DNA from: Sphingomonadales bacterium
GTDB lineage: Bacteria > Pseudomonadota > Alphaproteobacteria > Sphingomonadales > Sphingomonadaceae
Length of the DNA stretch: 18,017 bases
Direction: 5' to 3'
NCBI GenBank assembly: GCA_024636595.1
Contig: JAGXGT010000090.1
Location: forward strand, 1-18,017
Shown: positions 6,593 to 13,283 of the stretch, one piece after another
How positions within the stretch are numbered: the stretch's first letter is position 1
How the letters are laid out: the number at the start of each line of letters is the position of its first letter
Position numbers and translations under genes: made by a program
Notes under the pieces: generated by a model
What the model saw: the letters and a program-made list of their open reading frames with translations, nothing else
Told to the model about the DNA's origin: nothing
Database searches by the model: none

Positions 6593-7984
6593 ATGCTGCC
6601 CAATATTGCAATCATAGGTCGACCGAACGTCGGCAAATCAACCCTGTTCAACCGTCTGGTGGGCAAGAAGCTGGCGCTCGTCGATGACACGCCGGGGGTC
6701 ACCCGTGACCGCCGCGAGGGCGCGGCCAATCTGCTCGGGCTAGAATTCAACGTCGTCGATACGGCGGGCTATGAAAATGAAGATGCCAAAAGCCTGCCCG
6801 GGCGGATGCGCAAGCAGACGGAACTTGCGGTTGCCGGAGCGGAGCTGGCGATCTTTGTGATCGATGGCCGCGCCGGTCTCACGCCGCTCGACGAAGAAAT
6901 AGCGCGCTGGCTGCGAAGCGCGAAAACGCCGGTGATATTGCTGGTCAACAAGGCCGAGGGCAGGGCAGCGGAATCGGGCATATTGGAAAGCTATGCGCTC
7001 GGTTTCGGCGACCCGATTCCGTTCAGCGCCGAACATGGCGACGGCATGGCCGACCTGTTTCAGGCGATTCAGCCCTATGTCGAGAATTTTAAGGCCGCAG
7101 CCACCGAAGAGCCAACCGATGAATCCGCGCCGCTGAAACTGGCGATTGTCGGGCGTCCCAATGCCGGCAAGTCGACGCTGATCAACAAGATGCTGGATGA
7201 AGACCGGATGATCACCGGTCCGGAAGCGGGCATCACGCGGGACAGTATCACTGTTGACTGGGTCTGGCATGACGATGATCTGACCGAGGAAGAGAAGCTC
7301 GACGGGATCGAACCCGACCGCAAGGTCCGTCTGATCGACACCGCCGGCATGCGCAAACGTGCCAAGGTCAATGACAAGCTGGAAAAGCTGGCCGTTGCCG
7401 ATGCCCGTCACGCGGTAGATTTTGCGGAAGTGGTGGTGCTTCTGCTCGACGCCACCAAGGGTCTTGAGGCGCAGGATCTGCGCATCGCCGACCATGCGAT
7501 TCAGGAAGGCCGCTGCGTCGTTATTGGAATCAACAAATGGGATGTGGCCGAGGGCCCGAGCAAATTGTTCAACGGTATCCGGGCAGCGCTGAATGACGGA
7601 CTGGCGCAGGTGCGGGATGTGCCGCTAATCGCCGTGTCCGCCTTCACTGGCAAGGGCATAGACCAGCTGATGAAAGCGGCCTTCCAGGCCCGCCGGATAT
7701 GGTCACAGCGCGTATCAACCGGCAAGCTCAATCGCTGGTTTGAAGATGCGATAACCGACAACCCACCGCCAGCGCCGGGCGGCAAGCGGATCAAGTTGCG
7801 CTATATCACCCAGGCCAAGACCCGGCCACCGTCGTTCGTCATATTCGGAACCCGGATTGACGAACTGCCCGAGAGCTATCGGCGCTATCTGATCAACGGT
7901 ATCCGCCGCGAACTCGGCTTTGGCGGCGTTCCGGTGCGGTTGATCATCCGTGCGCCAAAAAACCCCTATCACGAAAAAGACTGA
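6593..7984 (+). CDS. der: ribosome biogenesis GTPase Der (EngA)
   Basis: The 463 aa product has the tandem GTPase arrangement unique to Der, which acts in late maturation of the 50S ribosomal subunit. Domain 1 shows GRPNVGKST (9-17), DTPGVTRDR (32-40), DTAG (56-59), NKAEG (119-123) and SAEHGDG. Domain 2 shows GRPNAGKST (187-195), GITRDS (213-218), DTAGMRKR (249-256), NKWD (314-317) and SAFTGKG. The C-terminal KH-like domain follows from about 365. The frame is open upstream into bamB, but the ATG at 6593 is chosen because it begins the first GTPase domain exactly as in homologues. It is the third gene of the yfgM-bamB-der cluster. Confidence 0.97.
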   Translation: MLPNIAIIGRPNVGKSTLFNRLVGKKLALVDDTPGVTRDRREGAANLLGLEFNVVDTAGYENEDAKSLPGRMRKQTELAVAGAELAIFVIDGRAGLTPLDEEIARWLRSAKTPVILLVNKAEGRAAESGILESYALGFGDPIPFSAEHGDGMADLFQAIQPYVENFKAAATEEPTDESAPLKLAIVGRPNAGKSTLINKMLDEDRMITGPEAGITRDSITVDWVWHDDDLTEEEKLDGIEPDRKVRLIDTAGMRKRAKVNDKLEKLAVADARHAVDFAEVVVLLLDATKGLEAQDLRIADHAIQEGRCVVIGINKWDVAEGPSKLFNGIRAALNDGLAQVRDVPLIAVSAFTGKGIDQLMKAAFQARRIWSQRVSTGKLNRWFEDAITDNPPPAPGGKRIKLRYITQAKTRPPSFVIFGTRIDELPESYRRYLINGIRRELGFGGVPVRLIIRAPKNPYHEKD

Positions 7985-8081
7985 CTTCTCAAAATCATAG
8001 CAAAAACCAGGGATCAACTTGGTTAATCATGTTTGAACGCAGTAACAAAGTCTTTACCGGATAGGCCTAAGATCGCAGGAG

Positions 8082-8104
8082 AGTAGCGTATTTCCGCTAT
8101 TTTT
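8082..8104 (+). terminator. possible weak intrinsic terminator/hairpin before the hpt gene
   Basis: AGTAGCG (8082-8088) can pair with CGCTATT (8095-8101) around a 6-nt loop, with one G-T pair, and is followed by a run of T (8100-8104). It lies about 100 bp after der and ends 14 bp before the GTG of the Hpt gene. It could terminate der transcripts or act in the leader of the next gene. The stem is short, so this is tentative. Confidence 0.35.
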
Positions 8105-8118
8105 ACCGGGAGCGTTCG

Positions 8119-8532
8119 GTGGCGCCACTAGAAAGCGAATTGATTGACTGGGCGGTTTGCACGGCAACCCGGTCGGCGCTTGGCGCGAATTTCATTCGTA
8201 TACTCGGCTATTTCCGCGAAGACGGCAACGAATCGGTCGGCAAGATCGAGGCCGCCATGCGCGCCAATGACCCTTTCGAAATGGTCCTTGCTGCGCACAA
8301 GCTCAAAGGCGAGGCGCTGCAATTTGGTGCGTTGCGACTGAGCCTGGTGGCAGAAACGATCGAAATGACCGCGCGCGTCTGCATCGAACATCACGAGACG
8401 CCCGATGAGATACTCCGGCTGGTGGTGACGTTACGGCCGATGTTCGAAGAAACGCTGGCGATATTGGAAAAAGATGCCAGCCCGGTGGTCCAGCAGCGGC
8501 ATCCGTTAGGGTTTGGTCGCCGGTTCGGCTGA
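8119..8532 (+). CDS. stand-alone histidine phosphotransfer (Hpt) domain protein
   Basis: The 137 aa product is a four-helix Hpt protein. The core motif AAHKLKGEALQFGALRLS (58-75) carries H60 as the predicted phospho-accepting histidine, with the conserved K-L-K-G and the later G70. Such proteins relay phosphate between hybrid kinases and response regulators. No kinase or receiver-domain gene is adjacent, so its partners are elsewhere. It starts with GTG, supported by GGGAG 6 bp upstream. It is convergent with bfr, with only 1 bp between the two stop codons and no visible terminator between them, so the transcripts probably overlap. Confidence 0.85.
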   Translation: MAPLESELIDWAVCTATRSALGANFIRILGYFREDGNESVGKIEAAMRANDPFEMVLAAHKLKGEALQFGALRLSLVAETIEMTARVCIEHHETPDEILRLVVTLRPMFEETLAILEKDASPVVQQRHPLGFGRRFG

Positions 8533-8533
8533 A

Positions 8534-9016
8534 TTAGGAGCCTTCGACCGGTTTCGACTGCAGCTGGATATAATTTTCGATTCCCATCCGTTCAATCATA
8601 TCGAACTGCTGCTCGAGCGAATCGACATGGTCTTCTTCGCTTTCCAGGATTTCGGCGAACAGATCGCGGCTGACATAATCGCGGACGCTCTCGCAATATT
8701 CGATCGCATCCTTCAGCATCGGTAGCGCTTCATACTCAAGCTCAAGATCGGCTTTGAGGACTTCCTCGACCGTTTCGCCAATCTTCAGCCGGCCCAGCAG
8801 CTGGAAATTTGGCAAGCCATCGAGAAAGAAAATCCGCTCGGCAAGCTTGTCGGCATGCTTCATTTCATCGATCGATTCGTGCCGCTCGAATTCAGCCAAT
8901 TTGGTCACGCCCCAATTGTCGAGCATGCGATAGTGCAGCCAATATTGGTTGATCGCGGTGAGTTCGTTTTTCAGCGCTTCGTTGAGAAACTCAATGACTT
9001 TCGTATCGCCCTTCAT
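8534..9016 (-). CDS. bfr: bacterioferritin
   Basis: The 160 aa product is a haem-containing ferritin that stores iron in a 24-subunit shell. All di-iron ferroxidase ligands are at the positions known from E. coli Bfr: E18, E51, H54, E94, E127 and H130. M52, the haem-ligating methionine between E51 and H54, is also present, so this is a true Bfr rather than a Dps or non-haem ferritin. A strong Shine-Dalgarno (GGAAGGA) precedes the ATG on the minus strand. It lies 129 bp downstream of bfd and is very probably co-transcribed with it. It converges on the Hpt gene. Confidence 0.96.
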   Translation of the reverse strand: MKGDTKVIEFLNEALKNELTAINQYWLHYRMLDNWGVTKLAEFERHESIDEMKHADKLAERIFFLDGLPNFQLLGRLKIGETVEEVLKADLELEYEALPMLKDAIEYCESVRDYVSRDLFAEILESEEDHVDSLEQQFDMIERMGIENYIQLQSKPVEGS

Positions 9017-9076
9017 GGCAGCGTCCTTCCCGGTATTCGGTCCATAGATTGGCTGAAGTCATACAGCATTGGCCGA

Positions 9077-9097
9077 CGAAGCGAAAGGGCAGCTTCG
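9077..9097 (-). other. hairpin in the bfd-bfr spacer
   Basis: CGAAGC and GCTTCG form a perfect 6-bp stem with a 9-nt loop between bfd and bfr. There is no T-run, so it looks like a possible mRNA-stability element rather than a terminator. Confidence 0.35.
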
Positions 9098-9102
9098 ATA
9101 GA

Positions 9103-9116
9103 AAATATAAATATTT
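9103..9116. repeat. AT-only palindrome in the bfd-bfr spacer
   Basis: AAATAT-AA-ATATTT is a perfect 6-bp inverted repeat made only of A and T, in otherwise GC-rich DNA. It could mark an internal promoter for bfr or an RNase-sensitive spot in the joint transcript. Confidence 0.35.
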
Positions 9117-9138
9117 CAACGATTTGATAACGAGAATG

Positions 9139-9309
9139 CTAAGCGGTCGCAACTTCCGACTTGATAATGGTCTGAGCGAAAGCAAGGCATTGGCCGCATT
9201 TTGGCTTGCGTCCAAGCAAGGCGTAGACCTGCGATGGCCGATCGGCACCGCTGCGCACCGCAGCTCTCAGGTCTTTTTCCTTAATTGCATTACAGACGCA
9301 AACAACCAT
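9139..9309 (-). CDS. bfd: bacterioferritin-associated ferredoxin (Bfd)
   Basis: Translating the minus strand from the ATG at 9309 to the TAG at 9139 gives 56 residues beginning MVVCVCNAIKEKDLR. The four cysteines C4, C6, C38 and C41 give the CxC...CxxC (PKCGQC) pattern of Bfd, which binds a [2Fe-2S] cluster. Bfd docks on bacterioferritin and passes electrons to the haem so that stored ferric iron is reduced and released. The segments PSQVYALLGRKPKCGQC and FAQTII are typical of the family, and the length is right. It sits directly upstream of bfr on the same strand, the classic arrangement. A Fur-box-like sequence lies upstream. The gene is easy to miss because of its size. Confidence 0.95.
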   Translation of the reverse strand: MVVCVCNAIKEKDLRAAVRSGADRPSQVYALLGRKPKCGQCLAFAQTIIKSEVATA

Positions 9310-9337
9310 TTCCGTTCCTCTCGGCGACTCGTATATC

Positions 9338-9356
9338 GCTAATGATAATAGATCGC
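9338..9356. promoter_or_regulatory. candidate Fur box upstream of bfd
   Basis: GCTAATGATAATAGATCGC matches the classical 19-bp Fur box (GATAATGATAATCATTATC) at 13 of 19 positions, and at 11 of the first 12. It ends about 29 bp before the bfd start codon and contains, on the minus strand, TATTAT, a plausible -10 element. Binding there could block transcription of bfd-bfr. In alphaproteobacteria Irr or RirA can replace Fur, so the identity of the regulator is inference. Confidence 0.5.
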
Positions 9357-9372
9357 AATAGCAAAAATGGGG

Positions 9373-10629
9373 TTAATTTTTCTTTGGCGTGTTTCGCATC
9401 AACTGCGCCTGTCCTCTGGCCAAACTGCGCCATAGCCATTCCAGCGGGCCATAACGAAAGTGGTTCAGCCATGGTTCTGACCAGATCAGCATCAGCGCCC
9501 ATGCGGCGGCCACGAACAGGTACAGCTCCGCACGCCCGACAGACGCGTAGAGCCCCAAGCCCCAACCGTAAAAGATAAACGTCATCAGCAGGCTGGTGCC
9601 AAGATAATTGGTGAAGGCGGCGCGGCCGACTGCGGCGACGCGGCGGATCCACGATGTCGCAGAGAATTTCTGAATCAGGCCAATTAGCAAGGCCGCATAG
9701 CCGATGGTCATCAGCAATTGCGATGGCCAGTTCCAGGCGTAGCTGGCGTTCAGCATCAGCAGCATGCCGAACTTCCGGTAGATCAGGCCCAATGCGATGG
9801 TCGTAAGGATCACCGTGCCAACAGCGGTCAACCGCATGCCCAATCTGCGATATTCGGCGGGGCTCCATTTTCCGGTGAAAAAACCATTTTTGTAAAGTGC
9901 CATGCCGATCATCATCAGCGGCAGGGTTTCGGCCAGATTATAGGCGAGAAGGGTCAGTGGACCGAAGGGGTCGTTATGGAGCTTGTCGAGCAATATTGGG
10001 ACAAAACCGGACCGATGGAGGGCTATATCTCCAGCAATGGCAGCCGGCTCCGAGCCAAAATCGGCGAGAAGTTTCGCAACCTCTTCGATCGCGGCGGCGC
10101 TGGCACCGGGAAGGCTCGCCTGATATTGTTGATATAGCAAGCTGCCGAACATCACCGAATAGCCGACAAAACCGATGGTAAAGATCAGCAGGGCGCGGCG
10201 GAAAAGATCTTCTGCGGTCAGGCCGCTCAGGAAATAGGCGATGCAACCGACGGCGGCGTAGAGGAACAGGATGTCGCCGAACCACAGGAAGAAAAAGTGC
10301 GCGAGGCCGAAGATCGCCAGCCAGGCCATGCGGGAAAAGTGGACCGTTGCCGGATTTTCGGCATTGCCCTGCGCCCGCTCGATGATCAGCATCATGCTTG
10401 CTCCGAACATGATGGTAAACAGGCCGCGCATCTTTCCGTCCACGAATATGTAGGACAGAGCCCAGACAATGATATCAGGCGGATCGGTGCCGCCATAGAC
10501 CGCCGGACTGACATAGGCCATTTCCGGCATCGAGAAGCCGACGATATTCATCAGCAATATGCCCATCACCGCAAAACCGCGTAACGCATCAAGTTCAAGA
10601 TAGCGGGCTGAGGGGGCAGCGCTGGTCAT
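9373..10629 (-). CDS. DUF418 domain-containing integral membrane protein
   Basis: The 418 aa product has many hydrophobic helices, roughly ten, and the characteristic DUF418 start: ELDALRGFAVMGILLMNI (about 12-29). The long C-terminal multi-helix portion includes AFTNYLGTSLLMTFIFYG and WSEPWLNHFRYGPLEWLWRS, typical of the family. Members resemble the membrane acyltransferase/heparan-glucosaminide acetyltransferase-like group, but no reaction is established for DUF418 and I assign none. The start ATG at 10629 has no clear Shine-Dalgarno, and a long inverted repeat begins only 10 bp upstream of it. It follows the nitroreductase gene on the same strand with a 111 bp gap filled by that repeat. 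Confidence 0.88.
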   Translation of the reverse strand: MTSAAPSARYLELDALRGFAVMGILLMNIVGFSMPEMAYVSPAVYGGTDPPDIIVWALSYIFVDGKMRGLFTIMFGASMMLIIERAQGNAENPATVHFSRMAWLAIFGLAHFFFLWFGDILFLYAAVGCIAYFLSGLTAEDLFRRALLIFTIGFVGYSVMFGSLLYQQYQASLPGASAAAIEEVAKLLADFGSEPAAIAGDIALHRSGFVPILLDKLHNDPFGPLTLLAYNLAETLPLMMIGMALYKNGFFTGKWSPAEYRRLGMRLTAVGTVILTTIALGLIYRKFGMLLMLNASYAWNWPSQLLMTIGYAALLIGLIQKFSATSWIRRVAAVGRAAFTNYLGTSLLMTFIFYGWGLGLYASVGRAELYLFVAAAWALMLIWSEPWLNHFRYGPLEWLWRSLARGQAQLMRNTPKKN

Positions 10630-10639
10630 TTGAAATTCA

Positions 10640-10716
10640 TTCGCCCTGAGCTTGTCGAAGCACTTTGGCGCGTAAAGCCCGGCTTATGGGCTGTGCTTCG
10701 ACAGGCTCAGCACGAA
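10640..10716. repeat. imperfect inverted repeat, REP-like (CTGAGCTTGTCGAAG type)
   Basis: Arm 1 (10640-10663) and arm 2 (10693-10716) are reverse complements at 21 of 24 positions; the core is CCTGAGCTTGTCGAAG against CTTCGACAGGCTCAG. An inner pair AGCCC/GGGCT (10676-10680 and 10688-10692) continues the structure. The core resembles a palindromic repeat I associate with sphingomonad intergenic regions; this is from memory and not searched. It fills the gap between the nitroreductase stop and the DUF418 start, where it could end or stabilise the upstream transcript. Confidence 0.75.
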
Positions 10717-10740
10717 CGGAATAAGGCGATCGCAATGCGG

Positions 10741-11436
10741 TCACAGCCAGCTTGCGATCTGATCCAGCGGTTTTTTGATCGTCGCGTGCACCGGAATTGT
10801 AGCATCCGGGGCGGGCTTGCCGGCAACCAATATCATCATCGGCTTTTCATGGGAGGGCCGTTCGCAAAGCTCGTTCAGGAATTTCATCGGGTTGGGCGTG
10901 TGGGTGAGGGTAGCGAGCCCCGCATCGTGCAGCGCCGTGATCAGCATGCCGGTGGCAATGCCGACGCTTTCACTGACATAATAATTCTGTTTCATCTCGC
11001 CGGGATTTATGCCGCCTTTGCGCTGGCCGAAAATGACGATCAGATAAGCAGCGGTCTCCAGGAACGGCTTGTCGGCATCGGTGCCCAGCGGCGCTAGCGC
11101 CTCGAGCCACTCTTTGCCGGCCTTGCTTTCGTAAAATGCCCGTTCCTCTTCTTCCGCGGCGGCGCGCAGGGCTTTTTTCTTTTCCGGCGTTTCAATCACG
11201 GCAAAATGCCAGGGTTGATGATTGGCGCCATTGGGCGCGGTACCGGCGGCCAGAATCGCATTGGCAATCACCGCACGGGGAACCGGGTCATCGGCAAAAT
11301 AACGACAGGTCCTGCGGGTTTTCATTGCGTCATAAAAATCCCGGGACCGCGCAATGCGCTCGGCGTCGGAATAGTCCGGCAATGCGGTGTAGGGCAGGGT
11401 GTCGTGAGGCTTCAAATTTCCATCTCCCGCTTCCAT
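10741..11436 (-). CDS. nitroreductase family protein (iodotyrosine deiodinase-like branch)
   Basis: The 231 aa product is an FMN-dependent nitroreductase-fold oxidoreductase. It shows the phosphate-binding start RRTCRYF (41-47), TAPNGANHQPWHF (66-78) in the FMN-binding region, and the C-terminal segment HTPNPMKFLNELCERPSHEKPMMILVAGKPA. This last segment resembles the branch that includes iodotyrosine deiodinase-like and BluB-like enzymes rather than NfsB. The physiological substrate cannot be read from the sequence. The protein is probably cytoplasmic. The ATG at 11436 gives a normal family length. The gene is divergent from coq4, and a REP-like inverted repeat follows its stop codon. Confidence 0.87.
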   Translation of the reverse strand: MEAGDGNLKPHDTLPYTALPDYSDAERIARSRDFYDAMKTRRTCRYFADDPVPRAVIANAILAAGTAPNGANHQPWHFAVIETPEKKKALRAAAEEEERAFYESKAGKEWLEALAPLGTDADKPFLETAAYLIVIFGQRKGGINPGEMKQNYYVSESVGIATGMLITALHDAGLATLTHTPNPMKFLNELCERPSHEKPMMILVAGKPAPDATIPVHATIKKPLDQIASWL

Positions 11437-11443
11437 GGTCGCG

Positions 11444-11462
11444 CAAAGTTCGTCAAAGTTCG
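11444..11462. repeat. tandem 9-bp direct repeat upstream of the nitroreductase
   Basis: CAAAGTTCG occurs twice with a single base between copies (11444-11452 and 11454-11462), 7 bp upstream of the nitroreductase start codon. It could be a paired half-site for a regulator or chance. Confidence 0.4.
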
Positions 11463-11472
11463 GGCCAATGAA

Positions 11473-11486
11473 GCCTTTTCAAAGGC
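11473..11486. repeat. short palindrome in the nitroreductase/coq4 divergent gap
   Basis: GCCTTT-TC-AAAGGC is a perfect 6-bp inverted repeat in the 137 bp region between two divergent genes, a location where operators are common. No regulator can be named. Confidence 0.35.
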
Positions 11487-11547
11487 CAGGTTTGGACGAT
11501 ATGCCGGATAGCGGAGCGATCTCCCGTAGGAAAGCCAATATTCTATA

Positions 11548-11576
11548 TTGACACCAATGTTAGTAAGCGACATATG
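11548..11576 (+). promoter_or_regulatory. candidate promoter of coq4
   Basis: A consensus -35, TTGACA (11548-11553), is followed after 17 bp by CATATG (11571-11576), a weak -10 matching three of six consensus positions. If used, transcription would begin at about 11583, on or next to the second in-frame ATG of coq4. Confidence 0.35.
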
Positions 11577-12386
11577 GCCATTATGAAAATCAAACATGAC
11601 TTCTCTTCACCGAGTGATTCGGACAGACCCTTCATCCACCCGGATCGTCCGGCGGCCCGTTTTCGCCCGCTGAAAGCGCTCCATCATTTCCGCGAGCTGA
11701 TCAAGGACAAGGAAGACACCGAACAGGTGTTCCATGTCTTTGAATCGCTGCCGCGTCCCGGCTTCCGCAAGGATGCCAAGGCATTTGTTGAAAGCGACAA
11801 GGGCAAGGGTCTGCTGGTCAGCGAACCCGAACTGGCGGCCCTCTTGGACGACCACGACCGCCTGCGCCAAATGCCGGCAGGCAGTCTTGCGCACGCCTAT
11901 TGCGATTTCATGGAAAAGGAAGGCCTTAGTGCGGCCGGACTGATCGCCGAATATGACCGGTTCAGCCCGAACAAATTTGGTGACCTGATCGAATGGTATG
12001 GCTTTCGCCAGCGCGACACCCATGATCTGCTGCATGTCCTGACCGGCTATGGCCGCGATGCACTGGGCGAAGCCTGCGTGCTGGCCTTTACCTATGGCCA
12101 GAACCCCTCTCTGGGCAATGTCTTCATCGCTTACGCTGCCGGGCTGAATATGAAGAAACAAATCAAGAGCGATGCTCCGATATTCAGCGCGATCCGTGAA
12201 GCCCAGAAAATGGGCAAGGCCTGTCCGCGGATCAACGAAGAATCGATCACCGATCTCCTCGCCCAGCCGCTTGACGCATTGCGGCAACGGCTGCATATCA
12301 AGACACCGCATTTCTACCATGAAGCGCATGAGAAATTCCGGGCGCGGGATATTGATCCCTATGACATGTTGGCGCAGGCGGCCTAG
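11574..12386 (+). CDS. coq4: COQ4-family ubiquinone biosynthesis protein
   Basis: The 270 aa product matches COQ4. The zinc-binding signature HDxxH-x11-E is present as H150, D151, H154 and E166 (DTHDLLHVLTGYGRDALGE), with RFRPLKALHHFRELIKDKEDTEQVFHV near the N-terminus typical of the family. COQ4 is required for ubiquinone synthesis; in eukaryotes it is part of the CoQ complex, and recent work links it to oxidative decarboxylation at ring carbon C1. Its presence in a bacterium fits alphaproteobacteria. Two ATGs are possible, 11574 and 11583; neither has a good Shine-Dalgarno, and the first 25 residues are poorly conserved, so the exact start is uncertain. It converges on the DUF3052 gene across a pair of REP-like hairpins. 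Confidence 0.9.
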   Translation: MAIMKIKHDFSSPSDSDRPFIHPDRPAARFRPLKALHHFRELIKDKEDTEQVFHVFESLPRPGFRKDAKAFVESDKGKGLLVSEPELAALLDDHDRLRQMPAGSLAHAYCDFMEKEGLSAAGLIAEYDRFSPNKFGDLIEWYGFRQRDTHDLLHVLTGYGRDALGEACVLAFTYGQNPSLGNVFIAYAAGLNMKKQIKSDAPIFSAIREAQKMGKACPRINEESITDLLAQPLDALRQRLHIKTPHFYHEAHEKFRARDIDPYDMLAQAA

Positions 12387-12394
12387 TTGCACTA

Positions 12395-12477
12395 GTCATC
12401 CCAGCGTAGGCTGGGATCCAAACCAAAAGTGGTTAGATGCGCTAGATCAGTTTAGGCCCCAGCCTTCGCTGGGGTTA
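12395..12477. repeat. pair of REP-like hairpins between convergent genes
   Basis: Hairpin 1 (12398-12417) is ATCCCAGC-GTAG-GCTGGGAT. Hairpin 2 (12457-12474) is CCCCAGC-CTTC-GCTGGGG. Each is a perfect palindrome with a 4-nt loop, and the second is nearly the inverted copy of the first, as in bacterial REP doublets. They lie between the stops of coq4 and the DUF3052 gene and could act as a two-way terminator or mRNA stabiliser. The motif resembles a repeat I recall from sphingomonad genomes; not searched. Confidence 0.75.
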
Positions 12478-12503
12478 CAGTTTTCAATCAGGATTGTTTG
12501 GAA

Positions 12504-12911
12504 TCACCGCAATTCCTTGCGGATCACCAGTTTCAGTCCCGACCAGACCGCGTCCACCGCACAGACCTTGATATCGACAAAGCCCATTGGCAGCGCGACT
12601 TCGCGGATCGTGTCTTCGGTGATGTCGGTTTCGACTTTCGATGCCTTTTTCGGCCAGCTCACCCAGACTTGGCCAGCGGGGTCGATCATGTCGCGCAGCG
12701 CGGTAAGATGCTTTTCCATCACCGTGCGTTCCGTTGTGAAAATATGGGCGGCATGGATGCCGGGTGCGGGAAGCTTCTCTTCGGACAGGGTGAGGCCGTA
12801 ATCCTCAATTTCAGCGCGAACGCTGTCCGGCATATCCGCAAACCAGACGCGCATTCCGTCCTTGAGCGAGAGCTTTTTGGCGAGCGGGGTGGAGGAATAG
12901 CCTGAAGTCAT
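12504..12911 (-). CDS. DUF3052 family protein
   Basis: The 135 aa product begins MTSGYSSTPLAKKLSLKDGM, the characteristic opening of DUF3052 (SGYSxTPLAKKL), and continues with a short alternating alpha/beta region that includes DPAGQVWVSWPKKASKVETDI and ends VWSGLKLVIRKEL. There is no signal peptide. The family's function is not established. The start at 12911 overlaps the vapC stop by 4 bp (ATGA), so it is probably translated from the vapBC message. The longer open frame upstream lies inside vapC and is rejected, because the family motif begins at this ATG. Confidence 0.87.
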   Translation of the reverse strand: MTSGYSSTPLAKKLSLKDGMRVWFADMPDSVRAEIEDYGLTLSEEKLPAPGIHAAHIFTTERTVMEKHLTALRDMIDPAGQVWVSWPKKASKVETDITEDTIREVALPMGFVDIKVCAVDAVWSGLKLVIRKELR

Positions 12912-13276
12912 GGCTGATAGGCCATATCCAGACGCTGCGCCTGTGCCATCAGATTCCGATCCTGTGTCAGCAAGCGACCGTTTTCCAACATGCGGGCAGA
13001 AACCAGCAAATGCGCATCGACATAGCCGACGCCGGTTCCCGCCAGCCCGGCCCATTCGATAAAGGCAGCAACCTCCGAGGCCTCTGCAACAGGTGCCATT
13101 TGCAAATCCTGCAAAATTTCCCTGACTGCACTATTCTTGGGCAGACCGCTGAGCAGCAATTCGCCGTAAACGAAGGGATGGAGAAGTCGCCGCACCGACT
13201 GCACCGGCGGGCTGTCCAGCAATGTATCGATGCCCCGAAAATGATCTACCCATGTCGATGTATCGATGATGATCAT
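12908..13276 (-). CDS. vapC: VapC-type PIN-domain toxin ribonuclease
   Basis: The 122 aa product is a PIN-domain RNase of a type II toxin-antitoxin system. The acidic metal-binding residues are D5 (MIIIDTSTWVDHF), E39 (VYGELLLSG), D87 (GYVDAHLL) and D106 (LLTQDRNL), the standard four-acid PIN pattern, so the enzyme looks intact. VapC toxins cut RNA, often tRNA or rRNA, when not held by VapB. The ATG at 13276 is chosen because it begins the first beta strand, 7 bp after the vapB stop. The 3' end overlaps the DUF3052 start by 4 bp. Confidence 0.92.
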   Translation of the reverse strand: MIIIDTSTWVDHFRGIDTLLDSPPVQSVRRLLHPFVYGELLLSGLPKNSAVREILQDLQMAPVAEASEVAAFIEWAGLAGTGVGYVDAHLLVSARMLENGRLLTQDRNLMAQAQRLDMAYQP

Positions 13277-13283
13277 GGCAGGC

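Noticed and set aside
11607..12392. A 261-codon open frame antisense to coq4
   Set aside because: It is a coding shadow of coq4, whose zinc motif is clear; no family features are seen on the other strand.
12912..13055. N-terminal extension of the DUF3052 frame
   Set aside because: It lies entirely within vapC, and the family's conserved start falls at the ATG at 12911.
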